From positions 1 through 64,000 of the IMG/VR virus record IMGVR_UViG_3300044999_000022: a DNA stretch of 64,000 nt; one strand, given 5' to 3'. How positions within the stretch are numbered: the first letter of the stretch is position 1; each line of letters opens with the position of its first letter. The DNA is from a virus. The position numbers were made by a program, and so were the translations under genes. This document shows positions 56,761 through 63,968 of this stretch, one piece after another. The notes beneath the pieces are model-generated. The model saw nothing but the letters and a program-made list of their open reading frames with translations. It was not told where the DNA came from and ran no database searches.

Positions 56761-57230
56761 TAGTGCTCCTCCGCCCAAACATTGGCGGCCTTTGTATAGC
56801 ACCCTCCAGGATGACCTTGAGCGGCGTACAAGCAGTCCTTATCGTGTACCTGTACCGGCAATAGATTACGTGGACGCTTCGTCATCCCAGTTGGCGGCGG
56901 TGCTTGAATCCTGCTGCCGGTCTTGTTCGCCACCTCTCGGAGATCGGCCAGGCTGGACATTGCGTAGACGCCTTGGACGTCGTAACCGAGATGGCGCGCG
57001 AGATACCGGGCCTCTTCAATACCTTCGACCGTATTGGTGAACACTCCGGAGGACTGGTCGTTCCTGCCGATCAGCACGCAGTAGTTCAATCCCTGGCCAG
57101 GGAGCGGCGCTAGTTCGTCCTTGTCTCCATGGGCAGGACACGCCCGCATGCTCGAGATTGCAACGCCCGGAATATTGTCAATGACGCATGTACAAGTTGG
57201 TTCGCTTGGATCGCTATCACTATCTTTCAT
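56760..57230 (-). CDS. 156-residue hypothetical protein, probably leaderless
   Basis: The ATG lies six bases after the TATACT of the promoter, with no Shine-Dalgarno, so the message probably begins at the start codon. Contains CTCVIDNIPGVAISSMRACP and later DKDCLYAAQGHPGGCYTKAA, likely metal sites, around an alpha/beta core (EGIEEARYLARHLGYDVQGV). Not recognised. Head of the leftward recombination and replication unit. Confidence 0.75.
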   Translation of the reverse strand: MKDSDSDPSEPTCTCVIDNIPGVAISSMRACPAHGDKDELAPLPGQGLNYCVLIGRNDQSSGVFTNTVEGIEEARYLARHLGYDVQGVYAMSSLADLREVANKTGSRIQAPPPTGMTKRPRNLLPVQVHDKDCLYAAQGHPGGCYTKAANVWAEEH

Positions 57231-57236
57231 ACTAAT

Positions 57237-57264
57237 AGTATATCATTGGAAGAAGACGAATCTC
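57237..57264 (-). promoter_or_regulatory. Promoter with extended -10, leaderless start
   Basis: GAGATT (57259..57264), 16-base spacer ending AATGA, TATACT (57237..57242), so TGATATACT. Shares AGCGAGATTC with the promoter at 26587. It probably drives genes from 57230 down to about 46 kb. Confidence 0.7.
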
Positions 57265-57334
57265 GCTGATATTCCACCGAAATTTCGAGGAATTTATTTG
57301 GCGGACAATCCGACGTATGCAGTGCCTAATTTTA

Positions 57335-57377
57335 GGCAAAAAGAAAGGGCCGACGCTCCTGGCTGGAGCGCCGGCCC
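57335..57377 (-). terminator. Rho-independent terminator
   Basis: 13-base-pair stem (57347..57359 with 57365..57377; one mismatch), 5-base loop, then TTTCTTTTTGCC on the minus strand. It ends the unit that runs from 61.2 kb through the lectin and Arg-rich peptide, just before the promoter at 57237. Confidence 0.85.
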
Positions 57378-57383
57378 GTGGGT

Positions 57384-57482
57384 CTACTTGAACATCTGTT
57401 GGCGAAGCCGCCGCATAGGCTTGCGGTTCCGCAGCGCCTTAAGCGTGAGCCATAGCGAGCGGCGACGACGGCGATGCCACAT
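57384..57482 (-). CDS. 32-residue arginine-rich peptide
   Basis: Begins MWHRRRRRSLWLTLKALRNR; 10 Arg and 3 Lys in 32 residues with Trp/Leu between them. GAGGAGGTATCA precedes the ATG, a better ribosome site than most genes here. It follows the secreted lectin-like gene by 11 bases and is followed by the terminator. It could bind RNA or DNA or disturb membranes. Confidence 0.6.
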   Translation of the reverse strand: MWHRRRRRSLWLTLKALRNRKPMRRLRQQMFK

Positions 57483-57493
57483 TGATACCTCCT

Positions 57494-58087
57494 CTACTGC
57501 TCCGTGAGCGGGATCCAGAACGAGCCGGTCGGCGGGCCGCTGAAGACCCACCCAGCGTTCCAGGTCTTGCGGACCGTCAGTCCGTGCCACCAGATCTGGT
57601 AACCCCGCTGGGGGGTGCTGATGAACTCGTGGTGCTGGTTGTACATCCGGCCGACCGAGTTATGCTTGATCCCTCCGAACATGAACAGCGTCTGGGGCAG
57701 CGGCACATCGCGATTCTTCGGCACGTCCAGCAGCTCGACCGCATTGTTCGTGCCGGGAATGCCTCCGATGACGTATTGCGGGTGGGCTGCCAGCGCGATC
57801 AGGACGGTGCCCTTGAGGACAATCCCGGTCCAGATCTGGAGCGCGTCACCAGCCGTGCAGCCGAACACGTACAGCTCGGCATGGTTGGCAGCGTTTCCGG
57901 CCGTGAGGCACTGGCCGCGTTCGCCGTTCGGATGGATCGTGCCCTCAAAGTGGTACCCCGTAACTGCATGGCGCTGTACGATAGCCGCCGGTCTTGTGAG
58001 GGCGGCGCTGGCTGGTCCCGCTGTCATGGAAATACCTCCGATCCCGATTGCGGCTGCTACCGCGACGGCTAGCCACTTTTGTTTCAT
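57494..58087 (-). CDS. Secreted ricin-B-lectin-like protein
   Basis: 197 residues with a clear signal peptide (KQKWLAVAVAAAIGIGGISM, cleavage near ASA-A at 28). The mature part has HPNGERGQCLTAGNAANHAE then LYVFGCTAGDALQIWTG, the C-L...C...W outline of ricin-type beta-trefoils, then less regular repeats. GAGAGGGTGATCA before the ATG. It may bind wall or surface sugars outside the cell; a part in superinfection exclusion is speculation. Confidence 0.7.
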   Translation of the reverse strand: MKQKWLAVAVAAAIGIGGISMTAGPASAALTRPAAIVQRHAVTGYHFEGTIHPNGERGQCLTAGNAANHAELYVFGCTAGDALQIWTGIVLKGTVLIALAAHPQYVIGGIPGTNNAVELLDVPKNRDVPLPQTLFMFGGIKHNSVGRMYNQHHEFISTPQRGYQIWWHGLTVRKTWNAGWVFSGPPTGSFWIPLTEQ

Positions 58088-58139
58088 TGATCACCCTCTC
58101 GGGCCTGAATTGCTGCAGAATTTCTACAGCGCCTACGTG

Positions 58140-58826
58140 TTAGGGCTTCTGGTAGACCGCCATTGCCGTGTCCGTGGCGATGATCGGCCAGTCCAGCTTC
58201 GAGGGGGAGTTACCGAGGATCAGGTAGGCCCCCGAAGACATGTGCTCCGTGACCTGGGCTTCCAGCGCCATGGCGACGTCGTAAACCCAGATGGGTCGGT
58301 TGTGGAAGACGATGTCGTACGAACCGTAGCCATTGAAGAGCAGGGCATCGTTTACGACTGCCGACGCTGCAGAATCGTATTGACGTATCAGGGCCCTAGC
58401 GCTTGCGACATACTCTGGATTGATGTCGAAGCCGTCAGAGTCGAGGCCGAAGACCTTATCGACCATAACTAGCTTCGTGCCGACGCCGCAGCCGACTTCA
58501 AGAAGGGAAGTCGGCTGGCCCATGTAGTTCGTCTGTGTGTGTAGTAGCACAGCATTGACCAGGTAGCCGAAACGGCTCAGCGGGTGTGGCTTGAAGTTCC
58601 AGTGATCACCGGTTTTGCTGTTGTCGATCGACACGGCCTCCAGGCCGACCAGTTCGTTGATCAGGTTGCGAACGCTCTGGTCCGCCCACGAGAAGTCGAA
58701 CCCTGCGACGTCGTGGTCGAGGTCCGCTTCTCCTACCAGCTTCGGCGCCTCGTCGGTCATCGTTCCTCCGTATGTGTTTTGTATGTAACGAACTACGTCC
58801 GTATAGCTGAACAGTGAGTCGCTCAC
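58140..58826 (-). CDS. SAM-dependent methyltransferase-like protein
   Basis: 228 residues from a GTG coupled to the upstream stop; an ATG at 58760 with GGAGGAACG is an alternative. Motif I is LLEVGCGVGTKLVMVDKVFG, then DGFDINPEYVASARALIRQY as the acidic loop, and YDIVFHNRPIWV as motif IV. The substrate is not indicated: the usual DPPY/NPPY of DNA amino-methylases is absent. Small-molecule, protein or base modification are all possible. Confidence 0.75.
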   Translation of the reverse strand: MSDSLFSYTDVVRYIQNTYGGTMTDEAPKLVGEADLDHDVAGFDFSWADQSVRNLINELVGLEAVSIDNSKTGDHWNFKPHPLSRFGYLVNAVLLHTQTNYMGQPTSLLEVGCGVGTKLVMVDKVFGLDSDGFDINPEYVASARALIRQYDSAASAVVNDALLFNGYGSYDIVFHNRPIWVYDVAMALEAQVTEHMSSGAYLILGNSPSKLDWPIIATDTAMAVYQKP

Positions 58827-59119
58827 GACTGCTGTGCCCGTGCTTGCTGGACTTGCTTGGCGACCTTCTCGATTGCCAAGATTGCGTTAAATGCCAACTT
58901 GAGATCGGTTATGAGACCGGCGCGCTTGTCTGCGTCCTTTGCGTACGGGAGTACTCCGCGCCGAACTAGGTAGTCGAAGTACCCATCAGGATCGTCCAGG
59001 ATGAATGCGAGCGCGTGAACGGCAGGCGCCAGTGCTGTATGCCCGATGTCGGCCGGCCCCGGATCGACAGGAGCCTTTCCCAGGAGGACCTGCTCTACGG
59101 GTTCGAAGTCGACGCTCAC
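58823..59119 (-). CDS. 98-residue hypothetical protein
   Basis: GTG overlapping the upstream stop in a CAGTCGTGAGCG junction almost identical to that of the next gene. Starts MSVDFEPVEQVLLGKAPVDP; contains LDDPDGYFDYLVRRGVLPYA; helical end. Not recognised. Confidence 0.65.
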   Translation of the reverse strand: MSVDFEPVEQVLLGKAPVDPGPADIGHTALAPAVHALAFILDDPDGYFDYLVRRGVLPYAKDADKRAGLITDLKLAFNAILAIEKVAKQVQQARAQQS

Positions 59120-59316
59120 GACTGTCCATTCACGCGTATCTGCAGCGCAGCCGACTCGAGCGTCTCCGCTGTCGTGCTGGCGTCGGTTGACGTACTCAGC
59201 AGGCGAAGACGGCCGTGAGGGCATACGGCGATAAGGATCACGCCAACAACCTCATCCTCTGAGACGTGGACGATCTCCGCTACCTTGGCAATAATTTCTC
59301 CGACGGTCTGGCTCAT
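59116..59316 (-). CDS. 66-residue hypothetical protein
   Basis: GAGGGACC before the ATG, which overlaps the upstream stop (CATGA). Starts MSQTVGEIIAKVAEIVHVSE, a helical half followed by a Ser/Thr-rich beta half. Not recognised. Confidence 0.65.
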   Translation of the reverse strand: MSQTVGEIIAKVAEIVHVSEDEVVGVILIAVCPHGRLRLLSTSTDASTTAETLESAALQIRVNGQS

Positions 59317-59558
59317 GGTCCCTCAATCAGCGTCAATCCGAGTGGGAGCTTCCTTCTGTGGCGGACGATTTCGTATCTGGCCGTGCCTAGTCCATAGTGC
59401 CACTGCAGGGCAATGCCGCCGTTGACCTTATCTCCATTGTAGTATACGTGCCAGTAGTAACCGAACTCGCACTCAGTGATCTCGATCCGGTACCGGTGGA
59501 CGCTCTGGGACGAGGTCTCGATTGAGGTACTGCTGGTCGGTGAAGTGTTGGCAGTCAC
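59313..59558 (-). CDS. 81-residue hypothetical protein
   Basis: GTG inside the end of the upstream gene (86-base overlap). The Ser/Thr-rich first 18 residues may be dispensable; then YRIEITECEFGYYWHVYYNG, aromatic-rich beta. Not recognised. Confidence 0.6.
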   Translation of the reverse strand: MTANTSPTSSTSIETSSQSVHRYRIEITECEFGYYWHVYYNGDKVNGGIALQWHYGLGTARYEIVRHRRKLPLGLTLIEGP

Positions 59559-59658
59559 AGTGAGTGCCCCCGGGACATTGTGCGTGCTGGCGGTTCGCCT
59601 CTTCGACGTCTCCCGCCGCGAATGCCTTGCCCGCAGCCTTACAGGGATCGCACGTCAC
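59473..59658 (-). CDS. 61-residue Cys/His zinc protein
   Basis: GTG start overlapping the upstream stop, with GAGGTGAGGG before it. CDPCKAAGKAFAAGDVEEAN then HAQCPGGTHCDCQHFT: the CPGGTxCDCQH motif is common in small actinophage proteins and suggests a zinc site. Function unknown. Confidence 0.7.
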   Translation of the reverse strand: MTCDPCKAAGKAFAAGDVEEANRQHAQCPGGTHCDCQHFTDQQYLNRDLVPERPPVPDRDH

Positions 59659-59882
59659 GGATGGGCCCTCACCTCGTCCAGGAGTGCCTGGTACTCGCGA
59701 TGCGCCGCCCGCTTGGTAGCGGCTCGTTCGTTGTTGTCGTCTCCATGCAGTTCTGACTCGTCGACCACATAGCCATTCACGATTTCATACGCCTTGAGCG
59801 TGTGCGGCTTCTCGTCCCAGTACCACTTGCGATACCTCGTGCGAAGGACGATCTCACCAAGAGGCTTTTCAGTTTTGGACAT
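59655..59882 (-). CDS. 75-residue hypothetical protein
   Basis: ATG directly after the queE stop, with GGAAAGGAAGCGG upstream. Starts MSKTEKPLGEIVLRTRYRKW; Trp/Tyr-rich then a long helix (NERAATKRAAHREYQALLDE). Not recognised. Confidence 0.65.
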   Translation of the reverse strand: MSKTEKPLGEIVLRTRYRKWYWDEKPHTLKAYEIVNGYVVDESELHGDDNNERAATKRAAHREYQALLDEVRAHP

Positions 59883-59884
59883 TA

Positions 59885-60703
59885 CTACCGCTTCCTTTCC
59901 TCTTCCCATATGAGCGTTTGTAGCCGCGTACTGAGACCGAACCCTCGGTCGATTGCGCGTTGCCCTAGCCGTATCGTGCCCGCTAGGACCTCCCTGCGCG
60001 TACGTCCTTCTGGCATGAGCATCACCTTCCCTGGCGGGATCTCGTAGCGGTCGGTCAGTAGGTCGACCTCTTCGAGGTCCTCCTCTATCTGTGCCTTAGT
60101 AATCACGAACTTGAAGGTAACGTTCTGGAGGCCGGCAAAGAACTGTAGCGGGGCGTCTACGCGTCTTGTCTGCGTAGTGTTGCCGCTGGAGTGCAACTTC
60201 GGCGAGACGACGTAGTGCGCAACGTGCCCGTGAAGCAGGAAGCCTGGCAACTTCGTACCCGCAGTCTCGATGTGGATCTGATAACCGGCGTGCTCGAGCG
60301 TGTGGGCCAGCTCGCCTAGCAAGTCTGTAGCCCTAGTAAAGAGCGCAGGCTCGTCCCGCGTCATCAGCCTACCGCCGGTCTGCAACAGCGGTTCGCCTCC
60401 TGAGAAGACTACGATACAAGGATCGGCCAGCTCAAGGAGCTTCGTACGGACCTCCATGACAGTCATCTCATGAATTTCGGCTTCGCGGGAGTAGACAATC
60501 TTGTCCTCGTGTCGCTTGGCTGTCGCTTCCGTAAAGGCCCAGGTGTAAGCGGTATCGCACCAGCCGCAACGAAGATTGCATATCGCGAGCCGTACCCAGA
60601 GAGCTCGCTGGCCGATGAAGGATCCCTCACCCTGAAGGGTCGGGCCGAAGATCTCGTTGATCCGCAGTTTCGGAAGGTCGAGCCTCAAGTGGGTTCCGCT
60701 CAT
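59885..60703 (-). CDS. queE: 7-carboxy-7-deazaguanine synthase (QueE)
   Basis: 272 residues; ATG with GAGGTAGTTA upstream. Radical-SAM cluster CNLRCGWCD (Cys42, Cys46, Cys49; C-x3-C-x2-C), IFGPTLQGEGSFIGQRALWV at the N-terminus and VFSGGEPLLQTGG for SAM binding. It makes 7-carboxy-7-deazaguanine from carboxy-tetrahydropterin. Six kilobases from folE/queD, in another transcription unit. Confidence 0.93.
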   Translation of the reverse strand: MSGTHLRLDLPKLRINEIFGPTLQGEGSFIGQRALWVRLAICNLRCGWCDTAYTWAFTEATAKRHEDKIVYSREAEIHEMTVMEVRTKLLELADPCIVVFSGGEPLLQTGGRLMTRDEPALFTRATDLLGELAHTLEHAGYQIHIETAGTKLPGFLLHGHVAHYVVSPKLHSSGNTTQTRRVDAPLQFFAGLQNVTFKFVITKAQIEEDLEEVDLLTDRYEIPPGKVMLMPEGRTRREVLAGTIRLGQRAIDRGFGLSTRLQTLIWEEERKR

Positions 60704-60905
60704 TAACTACCTCTCGTGTCGTACGGTCCTCATAGGTGTACACCGTAGCAGTTTTTACTGGCCACTCATACACCCACTGCTGGTGTGTAGTACAGAAATA
60801 CGTGTACATGCCATTTGAGTCTTTGACGCTCTTCATGGTGAGACTGCACGGAGCCTTCTTGTCGAACCAGCTGCATTCTCGGGGCTTACCGGAACTCCAC
60901 GACAT
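60627..60905 (-). CDS. 92-residue Cys/His hypothetical protein
   Basis: Starts MSWSSGKPRECSWFDKKAPC; YTYFCTTHQQWVYEW completes a C...C...C-x2-H zinc-like set. The last ~25 codons overlap queE. A ribosome site (ATAGGGCGTC) is modest. Not recognised. Confidence 0.65.
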   Translation of the reverse strand: MSWSSGKPRECSWFDKKAPCSLTMKSVKDSNGMYTYFCTTHQQWVYEWPVKTATVYTYEDRTTREVVNERNPLEARPSETADQRDLRPDPSG

Positions 60906-60911
60906 GACGCC

Positions 60912-61202
60912 CTATCTTGATAGCTCGCATTTACAGGATAGGTAGCCGCAGCGTATGCAGCCCCGTCCTCCGTTGCCCCTAAGCCGCAGGCAAACATTAC
61001 AGCCATGATTTGGGGAACGGCGTCCCCAGCGTACGGTATTATGGCCGCAGCTTTTGTATGGCACGCGACCTATCCTTACCGGAAGGCGCACTCTAGTGCT
61101 GATACTGTACGGAGGATACCCTACAGGCCCTGTGTCCTCAGTCAGGTTCCACTCAGGACTGTAGTTCTTGATCCCCTGAGGGTACCTGCGTGCCGTTTCC
61201 AT
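60912..61202 (-). CDS. 96-residue basic zinc protein
   Basis: GGAGAGGGGGTCATT precedes the ATG. N-terminal YPQGIKNYSPEWNLTED, then a basic middle and cysteines: SCGHN, CNVC and RGCIRCGYLSCKCE at the end, enough for two zinc ions. First gene after the promoter at 61251; may bind nucleic acid. Confidence 0.7.
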   Translation of the reverse strand: METARRYPQGIKNYSPEWNLTEDTGPVGYPPYSISTRVRLPVRIGRVPYKSCGHNTVRWGRRSPNHGCNVCLRLRGNGGRGCIRCGYLSCKCELSR

Positions 61203-61250
61203 AATGACCCCCTCTCCAGCTGGATCGCTTGGATATTCTCATATACTATA

Positions 61251-61280
61251 ATTATACTATGCCCTACGGGTAAAAATCCA
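61251..61280 (-). promoter_or_regulatory. Promoter of the 61.2-57.4 kb unit
   Basis: TGGATT (61275..61280), 18-base spacer, TATAAT (61251..61256), followed by TATAGTATA, a direct echo of the -10. A perfect 7-base-pair hairpin (61294..61311) inside the end of the upstream gene may separate the units. Confidence 0.65.
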
Positions 61281-61286
61281 GCCGAC

Positions 61287-61691
61287 CTATCGGGGCGGGA
61301 TTGGTCCCGCCGCCTGACCGTTTGCCGCACTGTTTGCCTTCATGATTGCAGTGCGTATGCCTTCGTACGAAACCTTAATGGCCTCCTTGATCTCGTCCTC
61401 GGTCGGCAGGAGGCCGTTGAGGACGTGCACGTTAGCCTGGAGCGGTAGCTCCACGCCGAGGAGCACGGCCCCGTGAAGCGGTCGGCCGCGCGCTGCGATG
61501 ATGAGTCCGTATCCCGTGGTCTGGACGACGACCTCCGTCTTGGGATCCTGTACCTGGAAGGTACCCCACACGACGTCCCAGGTCGCGACGTCGAGACCGA
61601 ACTTGCCGCTATCGAGGTTCCTGGCGACCAGGTCGCAGAGTCGCTGCTGGCAGTTCGGGACGGAGGTAACTTTCTCTTCGTTCTCACTCAT
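61287..61691 (-). CDS. 134-residue hypothetical protein
   Basis: GGAGATGCTCGGAG precedes the ATG, overlapping the helicase stop. Starts MSENEEKVTSVPNCQQRLCD. The core (WDVVWGTFQVQDPKTEVVVQ, then GYGLIIAARGRPLHGAVLLG) is beta-rich, then one helix. GC-ended codons. Not recognised. Confidence 0.7.
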   Translation of the reverse strand: MSENEEKVTSVPNCQQRLCDLVARNLDSGKFGLDVATWDVVWGTFQVQDPKTEVVVQTTGYGLIIAARGRPLHGAVLLGVELPLQANVHVLNGLLPTEDEIKEAIKVSYEGIRTAIMKANSAANGQAAGPIPPR

Positions 61692-63540
61692 CTCCGAGCA
61701 TCTCCTTCAGGATCTTCCACTTTCGGATGTTTGTGTCTCTGACCTTGTTGTCTACTGTGCCGGGCGCAAAGAAGTCCACGACCTCAACGGGCCATACTTG
61801 CCCAATCCTGTGCACCCGGTCTTCTGCTTGGCGGTTCTTAAACGGCGACCAGCATCGATCTAGAAAGACCACCGTGCTCGAGCTGGTTAGCGTGATGCTC
61901 TCGCCACCCGCCTTTATCGTACCGGCGAAGACGTCCAGCTTTCCTGACTGGAAGTTGTCTACGATCCAGTCCTTGTGCGAATCAGGAGCCGCACCGGTAT
62001 ACGCCCCGACCTTTAGGCCCTCCTGGATCAGGCGGACAGTTACGAGGTCGATCATACTACGGCTCTGGCTGAAGATGACCGTCTGTCCTGAGCGGTCCTC
62101 CAACCAGTCCACTAGGTCGTCTAGCTTGGCGGACGGCTCAATCAGGCGAACCTTGCGAACAGGCTCGCCCCATCGGTCGACTCGTTCGGTAGGGGTCCAT
62201 TCAAGGCTGGCGAGCGCAGCTTGTTGTAGGCGCACGAGTTGGGCGACAACAAACATCCGATTTACTTCTAGGGGCTCATCTTGATGTTCGCCGATCCAGG
62301 CCTTGAACTTCCGCTTCAGGTCGTCGTAGACCTTCTGCTGCGACGGGTACAGTTTGACGTTCACGACGCTGAAGTACTTCTCGGGCAAGTCGATGCCGAC
62401 GTCCTTCTTGAGACGGCGGATGTAGAACGGCGCGATAGTCGCGTGGAAGCGCTCAATGCGAGCGGGATCAAGGCCAGTTACTGACTGATGCATGACGTGG
62501 CCGCGATCGTCGCCTTCGCCGTCTAGGCCAAGCCAGCGACCTTCGACTTCTTCTGTTGTACACCAGTCGCGCACGAAGATCTTCAGTGGGTTCTTGACGC
62601 CGCCGGACGGGAACTTGGCCGGTGCGACCCAGTTCAGCGGACTCCACATATCTTCCGGCTTGTCGTCCGCAATGCTGCCCGAAGCGCCCGTCTTGTAGAC
62701 GGTCTTGAGGCTGATTACCTTGAGGCGCTGCTGCGCCTTCGGGTTCTTGATCCGATGTACCTCATCGGCAATGACGTGGAACCATTGGACCCGCGTCATG
62801 GTTGCCATATCTTTCAGCCGCAGTGCCTCATAATGACAAATATAGAACGTCGCCGTCTTGTCCTGCACCGCAGTTATAAAAGGCGCGCGGTTCTTGCGGT
62901 CAATAACGGCTAGATCAGCTCGAGACAGTCCTAGAAGCTCTAGGAGCTTTCTTTGCCAGAATTCGTGTACTGAACGAGGCGCGATAATAAGAGTCCGTAG
63001 ACCTCCGCCGGGATGGGCCGCCCGAAGGTGGGCGTCTATAGCTATGCACTGATAGGTCTTTCCAGTCCCCGGCTCGTCTGCAATAAGCCTGCCGGAAATT
63101 TCAGGGATACCTAGGCGTTCGACTAGCTCAGATTGAAACGGATACAGATAGGCATCAACCTGTACGTCTGGGGGCAACCGCTTGCCGGAATGATCATACG
63201 CCGCGTGGCAAGCTACGCACAACGCTACGTACCGTGCAGGCTGGGCCCTCGTACCAGTACCGTGTATCCGCGCCCAATGCGCGGCTATTTGTCCGCAATG
63301 CATCTGGCAGTGGTACTGTGCAGCAGGCCCGTTCTGATAACGATTCCGTAGATGGTCTGCCTGATAGGCGTTGTTCTGCTCAGGGTTATCGCGCCGAAAA
63401 GCCTCCTGCCGCGGTCGCTGCCTCGCGTTATGACAGGCAGCACAAAGGTAGTCTTGTATACGCCGCCTAGCGGCGGTCCAATTTCCGCCGACTACGAGAG
63501 TAGCCTTACACTGGCGGCAAACCTTTGCGACCTCGTTCAT
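61684..63540 (-). CDS. SNF2/DEAD-like helicase with N-terminal zinc/HNH-like domain
   Basis: 618 residues. Residues 1-115: CRQCKATL...LCAACHNARQ zinc ribbon and WARIHG...YVALCVACHAAYDHSGKRLP, like the end of an HNH nuclease. Helicase: Walker A ADEPGTGKTYQ (154-164), DEVH at 259-262, TGASGS as motif III, and C-terminal VIFSQSRSMIDLV, GGESITLTSSSTVVFLD and QAEDRVHRIGQ. Probably remodels or moves along double-strand DNA during replication or repair. Confidence 0.88.
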   Translation of the reverse strand: MNEVAKVCRQCKATLVVGGNWTAARRRIQDYLCAACHNARQRPRQEAFRRDNPEQNNAYQADHLRNRYQNGPAAQYHCQMHCGQIAAHWARIHGTGTRAQPARYVALCVACHAAYDHSGKRLPPDVQVDAYLYPFQSELVERLGIPEISGRLIADEPGTGKTYQCIAIDAHLRAAHPGGGLRTLIIAPRSVHEFWQRKLLELLGLSRADLAVIDRKNRAPFITAVQDKTATFYICHYEALRLKDMATMTRVQWFHVIADEVHRIKNPKAQQRLKVISLKTVYKTGASGSIADDKPEDMWSPLNWVAPAKFPSGGVKNPLKIFVRDWCTTEEVEGRWLGLDGEGDDRGHVMHQSVTGLDPARIERFHATIAPFYIRRLKKDVGIDLPEKYFSVVNVKLYPSQQKVYDDLKRKFKAWIGEHQDEPLEVNRMFVVAQLVRLQQAALASLEWTPTERVDRWGEPVRKVRLIEPSAKLDDLVDWLEDRSGQTVIFSQSRSMIDLVTVRLIQEGLKVGAYTGAAPDSHKDWIVDNFQSGKLDVFAGTIKAGGESITLTSSSTVVFLDRCWSPFKNRQAEDRVHRIGQVWPVEVVDFFAPGTVDNKVRDTNIRKWKILKEMLGDE

Positions 63541-63575
63541 GTAGTCCGCCTAGACTGAAGGTACCCCGACAGGTA

Positions 63576-63968
63576 TCATGATGCCTGCTGCTCGTCCAAT
63601 GCCTGCTCAAGCAGCAACACTCGCCGCTCGAGTGCATCGATACGTGCTCGATCATGCAGCCAGCGTTGGCCGCTCCTAGTAAAGGCCCGCTCGGTCGGCG
63701 GCTTTACTATTTGCCATTCGCTGGGGATGCCTCGTCCGCCACGCTGGAGCTGCTTAATGCAGCCCATCGTCTGCAGCCGTCGCATAATGGGCGTGTAGTG
63801 ACTGATGTTGTACCCGAGCTGTTCGATCAAGTACGTCGTGTGCCCTGTGTAGAGGCGGATGGGGTGCGAGACCTCATCTATCGCCTCTGCAAGCAGCGTG
63901 ACCTTGCTCTCCGCTGCCATCGCCTCGTAGACGATACAGCACTGCTCATACAGTCGCGCATCAACCAC
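63576..63968 (-). CDS. Winged-helix DNA-binding protein
   Basis: 130 residues from a GTG with GAGGAGGTGAACCAGCC upstream; the window ends 32 bases before. YLIEQLGYNISHYTPIMRRL then QTMGCIKQLQRGGRGIPSEW is a winged-helix DNA reader, followed by a coiled coil (IDALERRVLLLEQALDEQQA) that would dimerise it. Possibly a transcription regulator of the early region. Confidence 0.7.
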   Translation of the reverse strand: MVDARLYEQCCIVYEAMAAESKVTLLAEAIDEVSHPIRLYTGHTTYLIEQLGYNISHYTPIMRRLQTMGCIKQLQRGGRGIPSEWQIVKPPTERAFTRSGQRWLHDRARIDALERRVLLLEQALDEQQAS

